A stretch of DNA of 64,000 nucleotides from Pseudoduganella namucuonensis (GTDB lineage Bacteria > Pseudomonadota > Gammaproteobacteria > Burkholderiales > Burkholderiaceae_D), in contig NZ_FPBO01000003.1 in the NCBI RefSeq assembly GCF_900116645.1, positions 248,001 through 312,000 on the forward strand. The letters are read 5' to 3'. Positions 56,146 to 64,000 of this stretch are shown here, one piece after another. The notes beneath the pieces are model-generated. The model saw only the letters and a list, made by a program, of their open reading frames with translations. It did no database searches and was not told the origin of the DNA. The number at the start of each line of letters is the position of its first letter. Positions within the stretch are counted from its first letter, which is position 1. The position numbers were made by a program, and so were the translations under genes.

Positions 56146-57627
56146 ATGAATATCGCGCATGACACTTCAAGCGCCAACGTGCCGCGTCCCGCTGCGCGCA
56201 GACCTCCCCTGGTCATCGACTTGGACGGGACGCTAACGTATACAGATACCCTGGTCGAGTCGGTGGTGCGTCTGCTGAAAGGCACACCCTGGCGGATTTT
56301 CACCTTGTTGCTGGCCCTGTTCGGCGGACGGGCGGGCTTCAAGCGCCACGTCGCCGGACAGATGTGCATCGCGCCGGATACGCTGCCCTACAACGAGGAA
56401 CTGCTGGACTATGCGCGCGCCGAGCGCGACGCCGGCCGCCGGGTGATTTTGGCGACCGCTGCCCACAGCAGCATCGCCGATCCGGTGGCCGCGCATCTAG
56501 GCCTGTTTGAGCAAGTGATAGCCACCGGGCAGGACGGCAATCTGAAGGGCGCGGCCAAGCTGGCGCGTATCCGCGCGATGGTGGGGGACGATTTCGTCTA
56601 CGCCGGGGACAGTCCGGCGGACCTTGCCATCTGGCGCGGGGCCCGCGCCGCCATCCTGGTGGGAGTGTCGCCGGGGTTGGAACGGCAAGCCCGGGCGGTG
56701 TGCGAGGTGGAGCGCGTCTTCCCGGCGCGCCGCGCCGGGCCCATGACTTGGCTGCGCGCGATCCGCGTCCACCAGTGGCTCAAGAATTTGTTGATCTTCG
56801 TTCCGCTGCTCACCGCCTTCACCTTCCTGGAGATGGATAAGCTGGTGTCGGCGGGCATGGCGTTCTTCGCTTTCTCGTTCGCCGCCTCCGCCACCTACTT
56901 GTGGAACGACCTGGTCGATCTGGAGAGCGACCGGCGGCATCCCCGCAAACGCCACAGGCCGATGGCCAGCGGCGAGATCGCGATTCCCAAGGCCTTGCTC
57001 GCGGCGCTGCTGCTGATGGCCGCCGGCCTGCTGCTGGGGGCGCTGGTGTCCGGCGCCTTCCTCGCCTCCCTGGTGGCCTATATCGTGCTGACCACCGCGT
57101 ACAGTCTCGTGCTCAAGCGCTACGTGCTGATCGACGTGCTGATGCTGGCCGTGCTGTACACCTTGCGGATCTTCACCGGCTCGATCGCCGTCCATGTCGA
57201 GATCAGCGCCTGGCTGCTGGCCTTTTCCCTGTTGATCTTCTACAGCCTGGCGATCCTGAAGCGCTGCGCGGAGTTGGTGTCGCTACGCGACGCCTCCAGA
57301 CAGGCCGCCTCCGGGCGAGACTATCTGGTCAGCGACCTGATAGTGCTGTGGCCGCTTGGCGTGGGCGCGGCCCTTGCGTCGATCGTCGTGTTTTGCCTGT
57401 ATGTCCAGGCTCCGGACACCCAGGTGCGCTATCTGACGCCGGCCCTGCTGTGGGGCGTGTTCCTGTGTTTGCTGTACTGGCTGTCGCGCTTGTGGGTCAA
57501 GACCGCGCGCGCCGAAATGCACGACGATCCACTGGTGTATGCGATCAAGGACCGCGGCTGCAGGCTGACCATCGGCGCCATGGTCGCGTTCACGATAGCG
57601 GCGCGCTTCATCGCCGTGCCACATTAA
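56146..57627 (+). CDS. HAD phosphatase-UbiA prenyltransferase fusion
   Basis: A 493-residue fusion. Residues about 20-200 are a HAD-type hydrolase with the nucleophile Asp25 and Asp27 (VIDLDGTL). Residues about 203-493 are a UbiA-type membrane prenyltransferase with seven or more helices (IRVHQWLKNLLIFVPLL), and the second Asp-rich part NDLVDLESDRRHPRKRHRP. UbiA members of this type move a polyprenyl group onto a sugar phosphate (as decaprenylphosphoryl-ribose synthases do); the HAD part could dephosphorylate the product. Position in the operon suggests it makes a polyprenyl-linked sugar for EPS modification. Confidence 0.87.
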   Translation: MNIAHDTSSANVPRPAARRPPLVIDLDGTLTYTDTLVESVVRLLKGTPWRIFTLLLALFGGRAGFKRHVAGQMCIAPDTLPYNEELLDYARAERDAGRRVILATAAHSSIADPVAAHLGLFEQVIATGQDGNLKGAAKLARIRAMVGDDFVYAGDSPADLAIWRGARAAILVGVSPGLERQARAVCEVERVFPARRAGPMTWLRAIRVHQWLKNLLIFVPLLTAFTFLEMDKLVSAGMAFFAFSFAASATYLWNDLVDLESDRRHPRKRHRPMASGEIAIPKALLAALLLMAAGLLLGALVSGAFLASLVAYIVLTTAYSLVLKRYVLIDVLMLAVLYTLRIFTGSIAVHVEISAWLLAFSLLIFYSLAILKRCAELVSLRDASRQAASGRDYLVSDLIVLWPLGVGAALASIVVFCLYVQAPDTQVRYLTPALLWGVFLCLLYWLSRLWVKTARAEMHDDPLVYAIKDRGCRLTIGAMVAFTIAARFIAVPH

Positions 57628-57697
57628 TCATTCGGATCAAGTGCACACGGCGTCCAGCGCTTACTTAAGCCATAACAATACTGAACGCCCGCAGACC

Positions 57698-59062
57698 ATG
57701 AATACCAACAATTCCTCGATCAAATCCGTGCGCCCGATCATCAGCGCGGGCCGGCTCTCCGTCCCCGGCGTGGTGGCCCTGCTTTCATTTGTGTGGATTT
57801 TCCACCTGTCGGGCAAGCTGCCCCCGGGCCTGTTCCACATCGGCCTCGACAACGTCTGGTTCGACGCCGACATTCCGCGCTACATCTGCCAGATGGTGGA
57901 CCGGGTGGCCAATGACCATTGGCGCAACAAAGTGCATCCGCTGTTTTCGCTGCTGAGCTATCCGGGTCCTAAGCTGCTGACGCTGTTCCAGATCGATATC
58001 GTGACCGCCATGCGGATGCAGATCGCGCTGGCCGCTTCGATCGGTATGGGTTTCCTGTTCGCCGCGCTCAAGCGCGTGGGCCTGGGCGCCGTCGACGCCG
58101 CGCTGCTCACGGCGCTTGCGTTGACCAGTTCCACCGCGCTGGTCTGGTTCAGCGTGGCGGAAAGCTATGCGTACACGTTCACGGCCTTCGCCATTGTGCT
58201 GTACTTGTCGGCCCGCGACACCGCCAGGGATGACGGCTCGCGCGCGCCGTGGGTCGCCGCGGCGGCGTTCGCGTTCTCGATCACCGTCACCAACCTGGCG
58301 GTCGCGCTGCTGGGTGCTGTGCAGGCGCGGGGTGTCAAGCGCGCCATACGCCTGGCCATTATGGCGGTGGCCGTGGTTGGCGTGCTGGCCGTCCTGCAGC
58401 GACTGGTGTTTCCCAAGTCCGGCCTGTTCTTCCTGCCGGCGGCCGTGCAGGAAGAAACGAGTTTTTTTGTGCGCCTCTCGGTTGACCGGGTGCGCCAAGT
58501 GCTGGCGTTGTTTTACTTCGGCAGCGTGGTGTTCCCCGACGTCGCGCGCAACGCGATGAGCAATGGTGAAACGGTGTTGACGGTGCAGCACGCGAGTTGG
58601 CGCCAAGGCGGCTGGCCCGCCTATACCGGTTTGCTGCTCATCGCGTTGATGATGGCCCCTGGCGTGGCAAGCGTTGTCGCTTCCTGCAAGCGCCAGCTGG
58701 ACCGTTTGCGTGGCGGTGTCGCGATTGCAACGCCGCGCTGGCAGGATGGCTTGCGCGTCACTGTCGCGGGTTCGCTGGCCTTCCTCACCACGCTGCACCT
58801 TGTATACGGTAAGGAAACCTTCGTCTATGCGGGCAGCGTGCTGCCCATGCTGATCATGCTGCTGGCGTTCGGCGCGCTGACGCTGTCCCGCCACAGCCGT
58901 GCCGCGACGACGGCGATGCTGGCCTGCCTGCTCGCGGCCAGCGCCACGCACAACATCGCCCGCTGGGAGGCGGCCAGCGCCGATCTGCGCGCCCGGAACG
59001 GCCCGATCAGCGCCAAGGCATTGGGCCGCAGCACTTGTTCCTTCGTCAAACAGCAGCCCTAG
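57698..59062 (+). CDS. polytopic membrane protein, probable polyprenyl-sugar-dependent transferase
   Basis: A 454-residue protein with about ten hydrophobic helices. An early periplasmic-type loop holds HIGLDNVWFDADIPRYICQM, where a DxD-like acidic pair recalls GT-C glycosyltransferases. The ATG at 57698 is preferred over a distant in-frame 57641 start. It follows the HAD-UbiA gene by 70 bases and may use the polyprenyl-linked sugar that enzyme makes (inference). I do not recognise the family by name. Confidence 0.66.
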   Translation: MNTNNSSIKSVRPIISAGRLSVPGVVALLSFVWIFHLSGKLPPGLFHIGLDNVWFDADIPRYICQMVDRVANDHWRNKVHPLFSLLSYPGPKLLTLFQIDIVTAMRMQIALAASIGMGFLFAALKRVGLGAVDAALLTALALTSSTALVWFSVAESYAYTFTAFAIVLYLSARDTARDDGSRAPWVAAAAFAFSITVTNLAVALLGAVQARGVKRAIRLAIMAVAVVGVLAVLQRLVFPKSGLFFLPAAVQEETSFFVRLSVDRVRQVLALFYFGSVVFPDVARNAMSNGETVLTVQHASWRQGGWPAYTGLLLIALMMAPGVASVVASCKRQLDRLRGGVAIATPRWQDGLRVTVAGSLAFLTTLHLVYGKETFVYAGSVLPMLIMLLAFGALTLSRHSRAATTAMLACLLAASATHNIARWEAASADLRARNGPISAKALGRSTCSFVKQQP

Positions 59063-59140
59063 CGGGACGCCGGCGTTAGAGCCCAGCCGGAGGTAATGTG
59101 CGTTCCTTAGGCTACGCCCCCAGCGCAGGAAGCTGGCCGC

Positions 59141-60202
59141 TTAGCAAATCTGCGCGAGCTCAGCGCGTTTGCGCCGTCCGACGTTCTCCAACGGGGATGC
59201 TGCAATTCCCAGGGCGATGGTGAGCATCACCGCAGCGACTAAGCGCACTCCGTGCGGCCAGCCATATGTGCCGCCCGCCATCGTAACAAGCGTGTAACTC
59301 ACCCCCTGCCACATATAGATCGAGTAGCCATAGCGCCTGAATGGCTTCAGCCACCACGCCTCATACAGACGATCGATCAGATGCGATGGCACTTTGGGCG
59401 ACGCGATGATAAATACTGCCATCCACGCCGATGAGAACAAGAAAAAAAATGCGTTCGGAGGCAGCTTATTCTTCTGCATATCGATCACAGGTTGGCCGAG
59501 CAGTCCCGCGAACACCAGTAAACCAAGCGATGTCGTCAGCAGCAGCAAGGCCACTCGTTGGGGTATGCGATATCCCGAGCCCATCGCGTAGCCGAGCGCG
59601 GACCATGCGGCGTAAAACATCATGGTTTTGACGAACGTCATATCGATGTTCAACAGACGCTGCAGCAAAGTGAGGCCGACCGTGGCAAACAGCAGCCCAA
59701 CCCATGAGAACTCAATTTTTATCGCGCCCAGTATGCGGTGTGCATGTTGGAAGACCGGGAACAAGATGGCGATGCAAAGGAAGGGCGCAACAAACCATAG
59801 GTGATAGTTGAGCATCGATACGGAATGATTCTTACCGTAGCTGAAGGGATTGAGCCAGGCCAGTGCGTACGCCGCGACGACATCGGATGTCGTCGATCCC
59901 GGGACGGACATCAACGCGATCACGAGGCAGACCGCCGCATAGGCCCAATATGGCGGCAGCAGGCGCGCCGCCTTCGAGCGGCAGTAGACCAGGTATTGCA
60001 TCGACAGCAAGGAAACCGGAGACGCTGGCGCGGTCAATGAGTAGGTGAAGCCCGCCAGAAAGAATATCGCCGGCATTTCAAACAAGCCCCACGAACGAAG
60101 CGGAGACGAGCCGATGTTGAGCCAATAGGCGGCGTGCACCATCGTCACGATGTACAGAATCAGTAGGGCCCGGGCCACGTCCACGCTTTTGTTTCGACTC
60201 AT
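59141..60202 (-). CDS. acyltransferase 3 family membrane protein
   Basis: A 353-residue protein with about ten hydrophobic helices. It starts VDVARALLILYIVTMVHAAYW with the family His near residue 23, and has FLAGFTYSLTAP. It is a second or third candidate for adding acyl groups to EPS or another glycan. It is slightly lower in GC than its neighbours. Its start lies 42 bases after the stop of the amidotransferase gene, so it may be the last gene of that leftward operon. Confidence 0.84.
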   Translation of the reverse strand: MSRNKSVDVARALLILYIVTMVHAAYWLNIGSSPLRSWGLFEMPAIFFLAGFTYSLTAPASPVSLLSMQYLVYCRSKAARLLPPYWAYAAVCLVIALMSVPGSTTSDVVAAYALAWLNPFSYGKNHSVSMLNYHLWFVAPFLCIAILFPVFQHAHRILGAIKIEFSWVGLLFATVGLTLLQRLLNIDMTFVKTMMFYAAWSALGYAMGSGYRIPQRVALLLLTTSLGLLVFAGLLGQPVIDMQKNKLPPNAFFFLFSSAWMAVFIIASPKVPSHLIDRLYEAWWLKPFRRYGYSIYMWQGVSYTLVTMAGGTYGWPHGVRLVAAVMLTIALGIAASPLENVGRRKRAELAQIC

Positions 60203-60244
60203 TTCAGATCTGCAATTCGTTGACGGCCTTGTTGGCTCGATTTG

Positions 60245-62140
60245 TCACGCGTTCACGCTGACGCGCAGGAAGGTCTCGAACATCAGCACCGACCACAAAG
60301 GCGCGCTGTAATCCTTGTTGCCTGCAATGTGCTGTTCGACCATCTCGCGCAGGAAGGCTTCGTTGAAAATCCCGGTTTCCAGCAACATGGGCGACAGCGC
60401 CGCAGAGCGCACTTTCTCGCGCAACGGGCCGCGCAGCCAGGTCGCCAGGGGAATCGAAAACCCCTTTTTGGCGCGGTATAGCACCTCGTGCGACAAAAAC
60501 GGTTCCAGCGACTTCTTGAAAATATACTTGCCTTCGCCGCCGCGCAGCTTGATGTCCGGCGGCAGGCCCGAGGCCCACTCCACGAAGGTGTGGTCCAGCA
60601 GCGGCACGCGCACCTCGAGCGAATGGGCCATGCTGGCGCGGTCCACCTTGGTGAGAATGTCACCCGGTAGCCAGGTCTTGAAGTCGAGGTACTGGATCAG
60701 CGAGAGGGGATCGTCGGTCGGCGAGTTGGCCGCGTGCCGGCTGAACACCTCGATCGCGCTGTAGCCTTGCAGTTCGCTCTTGAAGCGGTCCGAGAACAGT
60801 TGGGCGCGCACGCGGTCCGGCATGATCGACACGCCATGGAAATATCCCTCCACCGTGTCGCGCGCCAGCGCCTCGAAGGTGGTCTTGGCGCGAAACATGC
60901 GCGGCGCCCAGTCCGCCTTGGGGTACAGCCTGCCGAGCGCGCCGAACACCGGCTTGCGCAATCCCAGCGGTAGCTTGTCGCGTACGCGTTGCTCGGCCGT
61001 CGCGTAGCGGTAGCGGCGGTAGCCGGCGAAACTCTCGTCGCCGCCGTCGCCGGACAGCGCCACGGTCACCCGTCGGCGCGCCAACTGGCACACGCGGTAG
61101 GTTGGGATCGCCGAGCTGTCGGCGAACGGCTCGTCGTACAGGTGCGCCAGTGTATCAATCAGGCCATAGTCGTCCTTGTCGACCACCTGGGCATGGTGGG
61201 TGGTATGGTAGTGTTGCGCCACCTCGTTGGCGTATTTCGACTCGTCGAACTCGGGATCGTCAAAGCCGATCGAGCAGGTGACGACCGCTTCCTTGTCCTG
61301 CTGGGCCATCATGGCCACCACGGCGCTCGAGTCGACACCCCCGGAAAGAAAGGCGCCGAGCGGCACGTCGGACACCATCTGGCTCTGCACGCACTCCCCC
61401 AGGCGAGAGATCAGCTCTTCCTCGATGTCGCGCTGCGCGCGCGCGGGGGCCAGTTTGAACGGCACGTCCCAATACTTTTCCGGCGCCACTGCGGTATCGC
61501 CGATCCTGAGCGTGACGCGATGTCCGGGCGGCAGCTTGAAGGCGTTGTGGAAGATGGTGTGCGGTTCCGGCACGTAACCAAAGGCGAAGTACTCCTCGAC
61601 CGCGCGCGGGTTCAGTTTGCGCGACAGTTCCGGAAAGGTCATGATCGATTTCAGCTCGGAGCCGAACACGAAATAGCCGGTCGGCAGCAGCGAATAGAAC
61701 ATGGGCTTGACGCCCACGTGGTCGCGCGCCAGGAACATGGTCTGTTGATTGCGGTCCCAGATGCCGAAGGCGAACATGCCCTGCAGGCGGCGCACGCAGT
61801 CCGGGCCCCAGGCCAGCCAGGCCTGCAGCACCACCTCGGTGTCGGACTTGGTCTGGAACACGTGGCCCATGGCCTTGAGTTCGGCCATCAGCTCGCGGTA
61901 GTTGTACACCTCGCCGTTGTAGACGATCACCACGCTGCGGTCGGCGCTGAACAGCGGCTGCTGGCCGGTGGCCAGGTCGATCACCGACAGGCGGCGGTGG
62001 CCCATGCCCAGCGCCTTCTCCGTGTACAGTTCGCCCTCGTCCGGGCCGCGGTGAAACTGGCTCTCGTTCATGCGGTGCAGCGCCGCGCGGTCGATCTCGC
62101 GCTGGCCCGTGGTATCAAATATGCCGACTATTCCACACAT
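60245..62140 (-). CDS. exosortase A-associated amidotransferase 1 (asparagine synthase-like)
   Basis: A 631-residue class B amidotransferase matching TIGR03108. The N-terminal Ntn glutaminase starts at Cys2 (MCGIVGIFD), with RGPDEGE and VYNGEVYNY. The C-terminal ATP-pyrophosphatase has the loop SGGVDSSAVVAMM (about residue 265), SGDGGDESFAGYRRYR and KVDRASMAHSLEVRVPLLDH. It probably amidates a uronic acid or another carboxylate of the EPS. The ATG at 62140 follows GGAAGCAAC; initiator Met removal would expose the catalytic Cys. Operon member with the upstream GT4 and XrtA. Confidence 0.95.
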   Translation of the reverse strand: MCGIVGIFDTTGQREIDRAALHRMNESQFHRGPDEGELYTEKALGMGHRRLSVIDLATGQQPLFSADRSVVIVYNGEVYNYRELMAELKAMGHVFQTKSDTEVVLQAWLAWGPDCVRRLQGMFAFGIWDRNQQTMFLARDHVGVKPMFYSLLPTGYFVFGSELKSIMTFPELSRKLNPRAVEEYFAFGYVPEPHTIFHNAFKLPPGHRVTLRIGDTAVAPEKYWDVPFKLAPARAQRDIEEELISRLGECVQSQMVSDVPLGAFLSGGVDSSAVVAMMAQQDKEAVVTCSIGFDDPEFDESKYANEVAQHYHTTHHAQVVDKDDYGLIDTLAHLYDEPFADSSAIPTYRVCQLARRRVTVALSGDGGDESFAGYRRYRYATAEQRVRDKLPLGLRKPVFGALGRLYPKADWAPRMFRAKTTFEALARDTVEGYFHGVSIMPDRVRAQLFSDRFKSELQGYSAIEVFSRHAANSPTDDPLSLIQYLDFKTWLPGDILTKVDRASMAHSLEVRVPLLDHTFVEWASGLPPDIKLRGGEGKYIFKKSLEPFLSHEVLYRAKKGFSIPLATWLRGPLREKVRSAALSPMLLETGIFNEAFLREMVEQHIAGNKDYSAPLWSVLMFETFLRVSVNA

Positions 62141-62166
62141 GTTGCTTCCTTCCTGATTGCGATCGC

Positions 62167-63339
62167 CTACACGGCGTGGGCCGCGCGGCGCCCTGTTTTC
62201 TGTTCGCGCAGCGCGTCGTACAGCGCGACGTAGGCGTCCAGCATGGCGGCCATGCTGTAGTGCTGGATGACGCGCAGGCGGCCGGCCGCGCCGTGCTCGC
62301 GCGCCAGCGCCGGCTGCGTGGCGTAGAGCGCCATCGCGGCCGCCAGCGCCGCGGTGTCGTCCGGCGGCACCAGCGTACCGTGCACGCCCTCGGTCACCAC
62401 CTCGGGGATGCCGCCCACGCGCGAGGCCACCACCGGCAGCGCGCAGGACATGGCCTCCAGCAGCGACACCGGCGTGCCCTCGGCGAAGGAGGGCAGCGCG
62501 AACAGCGAGAAGCCGTGCAGCAGCGCGGCGATGTCGGCGCGCGCGCCGGGCAGCCAGACCAGATCCTCCAGGCCGGCCTGCGCCACCTGCAGGCGCAGCG
62601 CCGGCAGCAGCGGGCCGTCGCCGACGATGCTCAGGCGCAGGCGCGCGGCCCGGGCCGGGTCGGTCTCGCCCAGCCGCTCGCGCAGCGCGGCGAAGGCGCG
62701 CACCAGGCCGGCGTGGTTCTTGATGTCCTGGATGCGCGCCACCGTGCCGATCACGAAGTGCTGCGCGCTCCACGGCGAAGGGCCGGCCTCGAACGGCGCG
62801 GCGCAGTACTTCTCGGTGTCGACGCCGTTCTTGATCAACTGCGACTTGGCGCCCGGGATGCGCACCACCTGGTCCAGCCAGCGCTGCAGGTCGTCCGAGA
62901 CCGGGATGTAGCGGTCGACGAAGGGCCGCATCAGGCGGCGCAGCAGGTTGTGCTTGGGGTTCAGGCCCTGCGGGTCGCTGGCGTCGCGGCCATGCTCGGC
63001 GTGGATGCGCACCGGCGTGCCCGCCAGCGCGGCCGGCAGCGCGTATTCCAGCGTGGCCAGGTTGTAGGTGTGCAGCACGGCGGGGCGCAGCCGGCGCAGC
63101 AGCCGCCACAGTTTCCAGTGGATGGCCGGGGCCAGCCCGGGCGGCTTGTTCAGCGCGTGCAGCGTCACGCCGGGCTGGGTGATCTTGGCGGCGAAATCGG
63201 TGTAGCGGGTCAGGCACACCACCGCGTGCCGGTATTTGTGCGCCGGCATGCGGTTGATGCAGTCGACCAGCAGCGTCTCCAGGCCGCCCACGTCCAGCGC
63301 GTACACCAGGTGCACCACCAGCGGGCGCTTGTCGGTCAT
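62167..63339 (-). CDS. XrtA/PEP-CTERM system glycosyltransferase (GT4)
   Basis: A 390-residue GT-B enzyme matching the TIGR03088 family. It begins LVVHLVYALDVGGLETLLVDCINRM and has HAEHGRDASDPQGLNPKHNL, then GTVARIQDIKNH and PSFAEGTPVSLLEAMSCALP (the retaining E-x7-E motif). It acts in the cytosol on lipid-linked EPS intermediates. The ATG at 63339 lies 11 bases after the stop of the XrtA-EpsI gene, and its stop is 26 bases before the amidotransferase start: a tight leftward operon typical of the XrtA locus. Confidence 0.94.
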   Translation of the reverse strand: MTDKRPLVVHLVYALDVGGLETLLVDCINRMPAHKYRHAVVCLTRYTDFAAKITQPGVTLHALNKPPGLAPAIHWKLWRLLRRLRPAVLHTYNLATLEYALPAALAGTPVRIHAEHGRDASDPQGLNPKHNLLRRLMRPFVDRYIPVSDDLQRWLDQVVRIPGAKSQLIKNGVDTEKYCAAPFEAGPSPWSAQHFVIGTVARIQDIKNHAGLVRAFAALRERLGETDPARAARLRLSIVGDGPLLPALRLQVAQAGLEDLVWLPGARADIAALLHGFSLFALPSFAEGTPVSLLEAMSCALPVVASRVGGIPEVVTEGVHGTLVPPDDTAALAAAMALYATQPALAREHGAAGRLRVIQHYSMAAMLDAYVALYDALREQKTGRRAAHAV

Positions 63340-63350
63340 GGCGCCGTCCC

Positions 63351-64000
63351 TCACCGCGCGCGCGCCTGGTCGAGCGCGGCGTCCAGCGCCGGCAGCTGCG
63401 CCCGCAGGAAGGCGCGCAAGGTGGCGCGCGCCGCGTCCGGACTGTCGGTCAGCGGCGTGGCCAGCAGCACGGCGGCGCCGTCGTCGCCGCGCCCGGCCAG
63501 CTTGGACCAGGCCTGCCACAGCTTGCCCGTGTAGTTGTTGGTGGTGTCGTGCTCCCCGACCCGCATCCAGTGCCACACCAGCAGCTCGCCGTCCGGTCCC
63601 TTGACGCGCGCCTCGCGCACCGCGAAGGCGCCGCCGCCGGCCTGCTCGGCGCGCTGGCCGCTGGACACCACGTGGTAGCCGGCGTCGTCGTCGTTGCTGG
63701 TGAGGCGGTTGGTGGAGCTGATCAGCGATTTGCCGTTGCGCTGGTTGCGGTAGTACAGCAAGTGCACGGCCACCGGCGCGCCGTCCTGCAAGTGGGTCTG
63801 GCGCACGGTGGCGTCGGCCGCCATGTAGGCCGGCAGCCAGCGCGTGAACGGCGCGGCCGCGGGCGCGGCCAGCGCGGGCGCCAGCCGCGGCGGGTTCGGG
63901 TTGAAATTGACGCGGTCGTAGTACGCGGCCGCAGCCGGCCACAGGCCCGCCACGGCGACGACGGCCGCGGCCATCGCGGCCATCGCGCCGGCGCGCACGG
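63351..64000 (-). CDS. xrtA: EpsI domain, probably C-terminus of exosortase A (partial)
   Basis: At least 215 residues are visible. A membrane helix (about 5-25, MAAMAAAVVAVAGLWPAAAAYY) is followed by an EpsI (TIGR02914) domain: WLPAYMAADATVRQTHLQDG, HLLYYRNQRNGKSLISSTNR and the Trp-rich VWHWMRVG. In betaproteobacteria the exosortase XrtA is often fused to this domain, and the frame is open to the right edge, so the transpeptidase part probably lies beyond the window. A GTG at 63998 would be a start only if EpsI were free-standing. Exosortase cleaves PEP-CTERM signals and anchors or releases the proteins. Confidence 0.8.
   Translation of the reverse strand, partial: VRAGAMAAMAAAVVAVAGLWPAAAAYYDRVNFNPNPPRLAPALAAPAAAPFTRWLPAYMAADATVRQTHLQDGAPVAVHLLYYRNQRNGKSLISSTNRLTSNDDDAGYHVVSSGQRAEQAGGGAFAVREARVKGPDGELLVWHWMRVGEHDTTNNYTGKLWQAWSKLAGRGDDGAAVLLATPLTDSPDAARATLRAFLRAQLPALDAALDQARAR

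Noticed and set aside
57641..57698. Earlier start for the membrane protein at 57698
   Set aside because: The extra 19 residues (MHTASSAYLSHNN) have no ribosome-binding site and add no hydrophobic segment.

Overview
The window is high-GC proteobacterial DNA. Gene content and protein style (M13 peptidases, a YbaL-type antiporter, cytochrome c5, many GTG starts, and a complete set of exosortase A-associated exopolysaccharide genes) suggest a betaproteobacterium of the Oxalobacteraceae (Massilia/Duganella type). That assignment is an inference from content; the window contains no rRNA.

Positions 1-27.6 kb are a mixed housekeeping and accessory stretch. In order it holds a DUF2721 membrane protein, an unknown protein, a START-like secreted protein, FadH, a YbaL-type K+/H+ antiporter, a FabH-like ketosynthase, the CtpA protease, a Spy-like periplasmic protein behind a leader terminator, a TonB-dependent receptor, two tandem M13 metallopeptidases and cytochrome c5. 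Then come tRNA-Arg(CCG), an Xre/RES toxin-antitoxin pair, an acyltransferase, a DUF4214-FKBP lipoprotein, a membrane protein, a secreted YciI protein with a signal-peptide-bearing guanine deaminase, and a DUF4214-FN3-YHYH lipoprotein translationally coupled to an EF-hand HupE protein.

Positions 28.2-64 kb are a large exopolysaccharide (EPS) locus of the PEP-CTERM/exosortase A (XrtA) type. It includes the initiating polyprenyl-phosphate sugar transferase (28.2 kb), two related polysaccharide deacetylases, a Wzx-like flippase, several glycosyltransferases, an SGNH acyltransferase, and the PrsK/PrsR two-component system (42.7-46.1 kb). It continues with a beta-helix protein, a DegT aminotransferase homologue, the XrtA-associated O-ligase, UDP-glucose dehydrogenase and UDP-glucuronate epimerase (a supply of UDP-GlcA and UDP-GalA), a HAD-UbiA fusion, the XrtA-associated amidotransferase and a GT4. 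The window ends inside an EpsI domain that is probably the C-terminus of XrtA. Chain-length, export and tyrosine-kinase genes are not present and are expected beyond 64 kb. No protein in the window ends in a PEP-CTERM sorting signal.

Three points stand out. (1) PrsR carries the sigma-54 contact motif GAFTGA, and a close match to a sigma-54 promoter lies at 52659-52675 in front of the UDP-sugar operon; a weaker one lies at 24349-24364. (2) The block from about 29.65 to 37.1 kb is all on the minus strand, visibly poorer in GC, and contains a second deacetylase copy, an ATP-grasp/low-molecular-weight-phosphatase fusion, a GT2, a flippase and an unknown sugar-transferase-like protein. Its right edge appears to fall inside a 952-residue open reading frame, as expected if the EPS repeat-unit cassette was exchanged by recombination. 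(3) Three lipoproteins combine a DUF4214 module with entirely different C-terminal domains (FKBP, FN3+YHYH, lyase-like).
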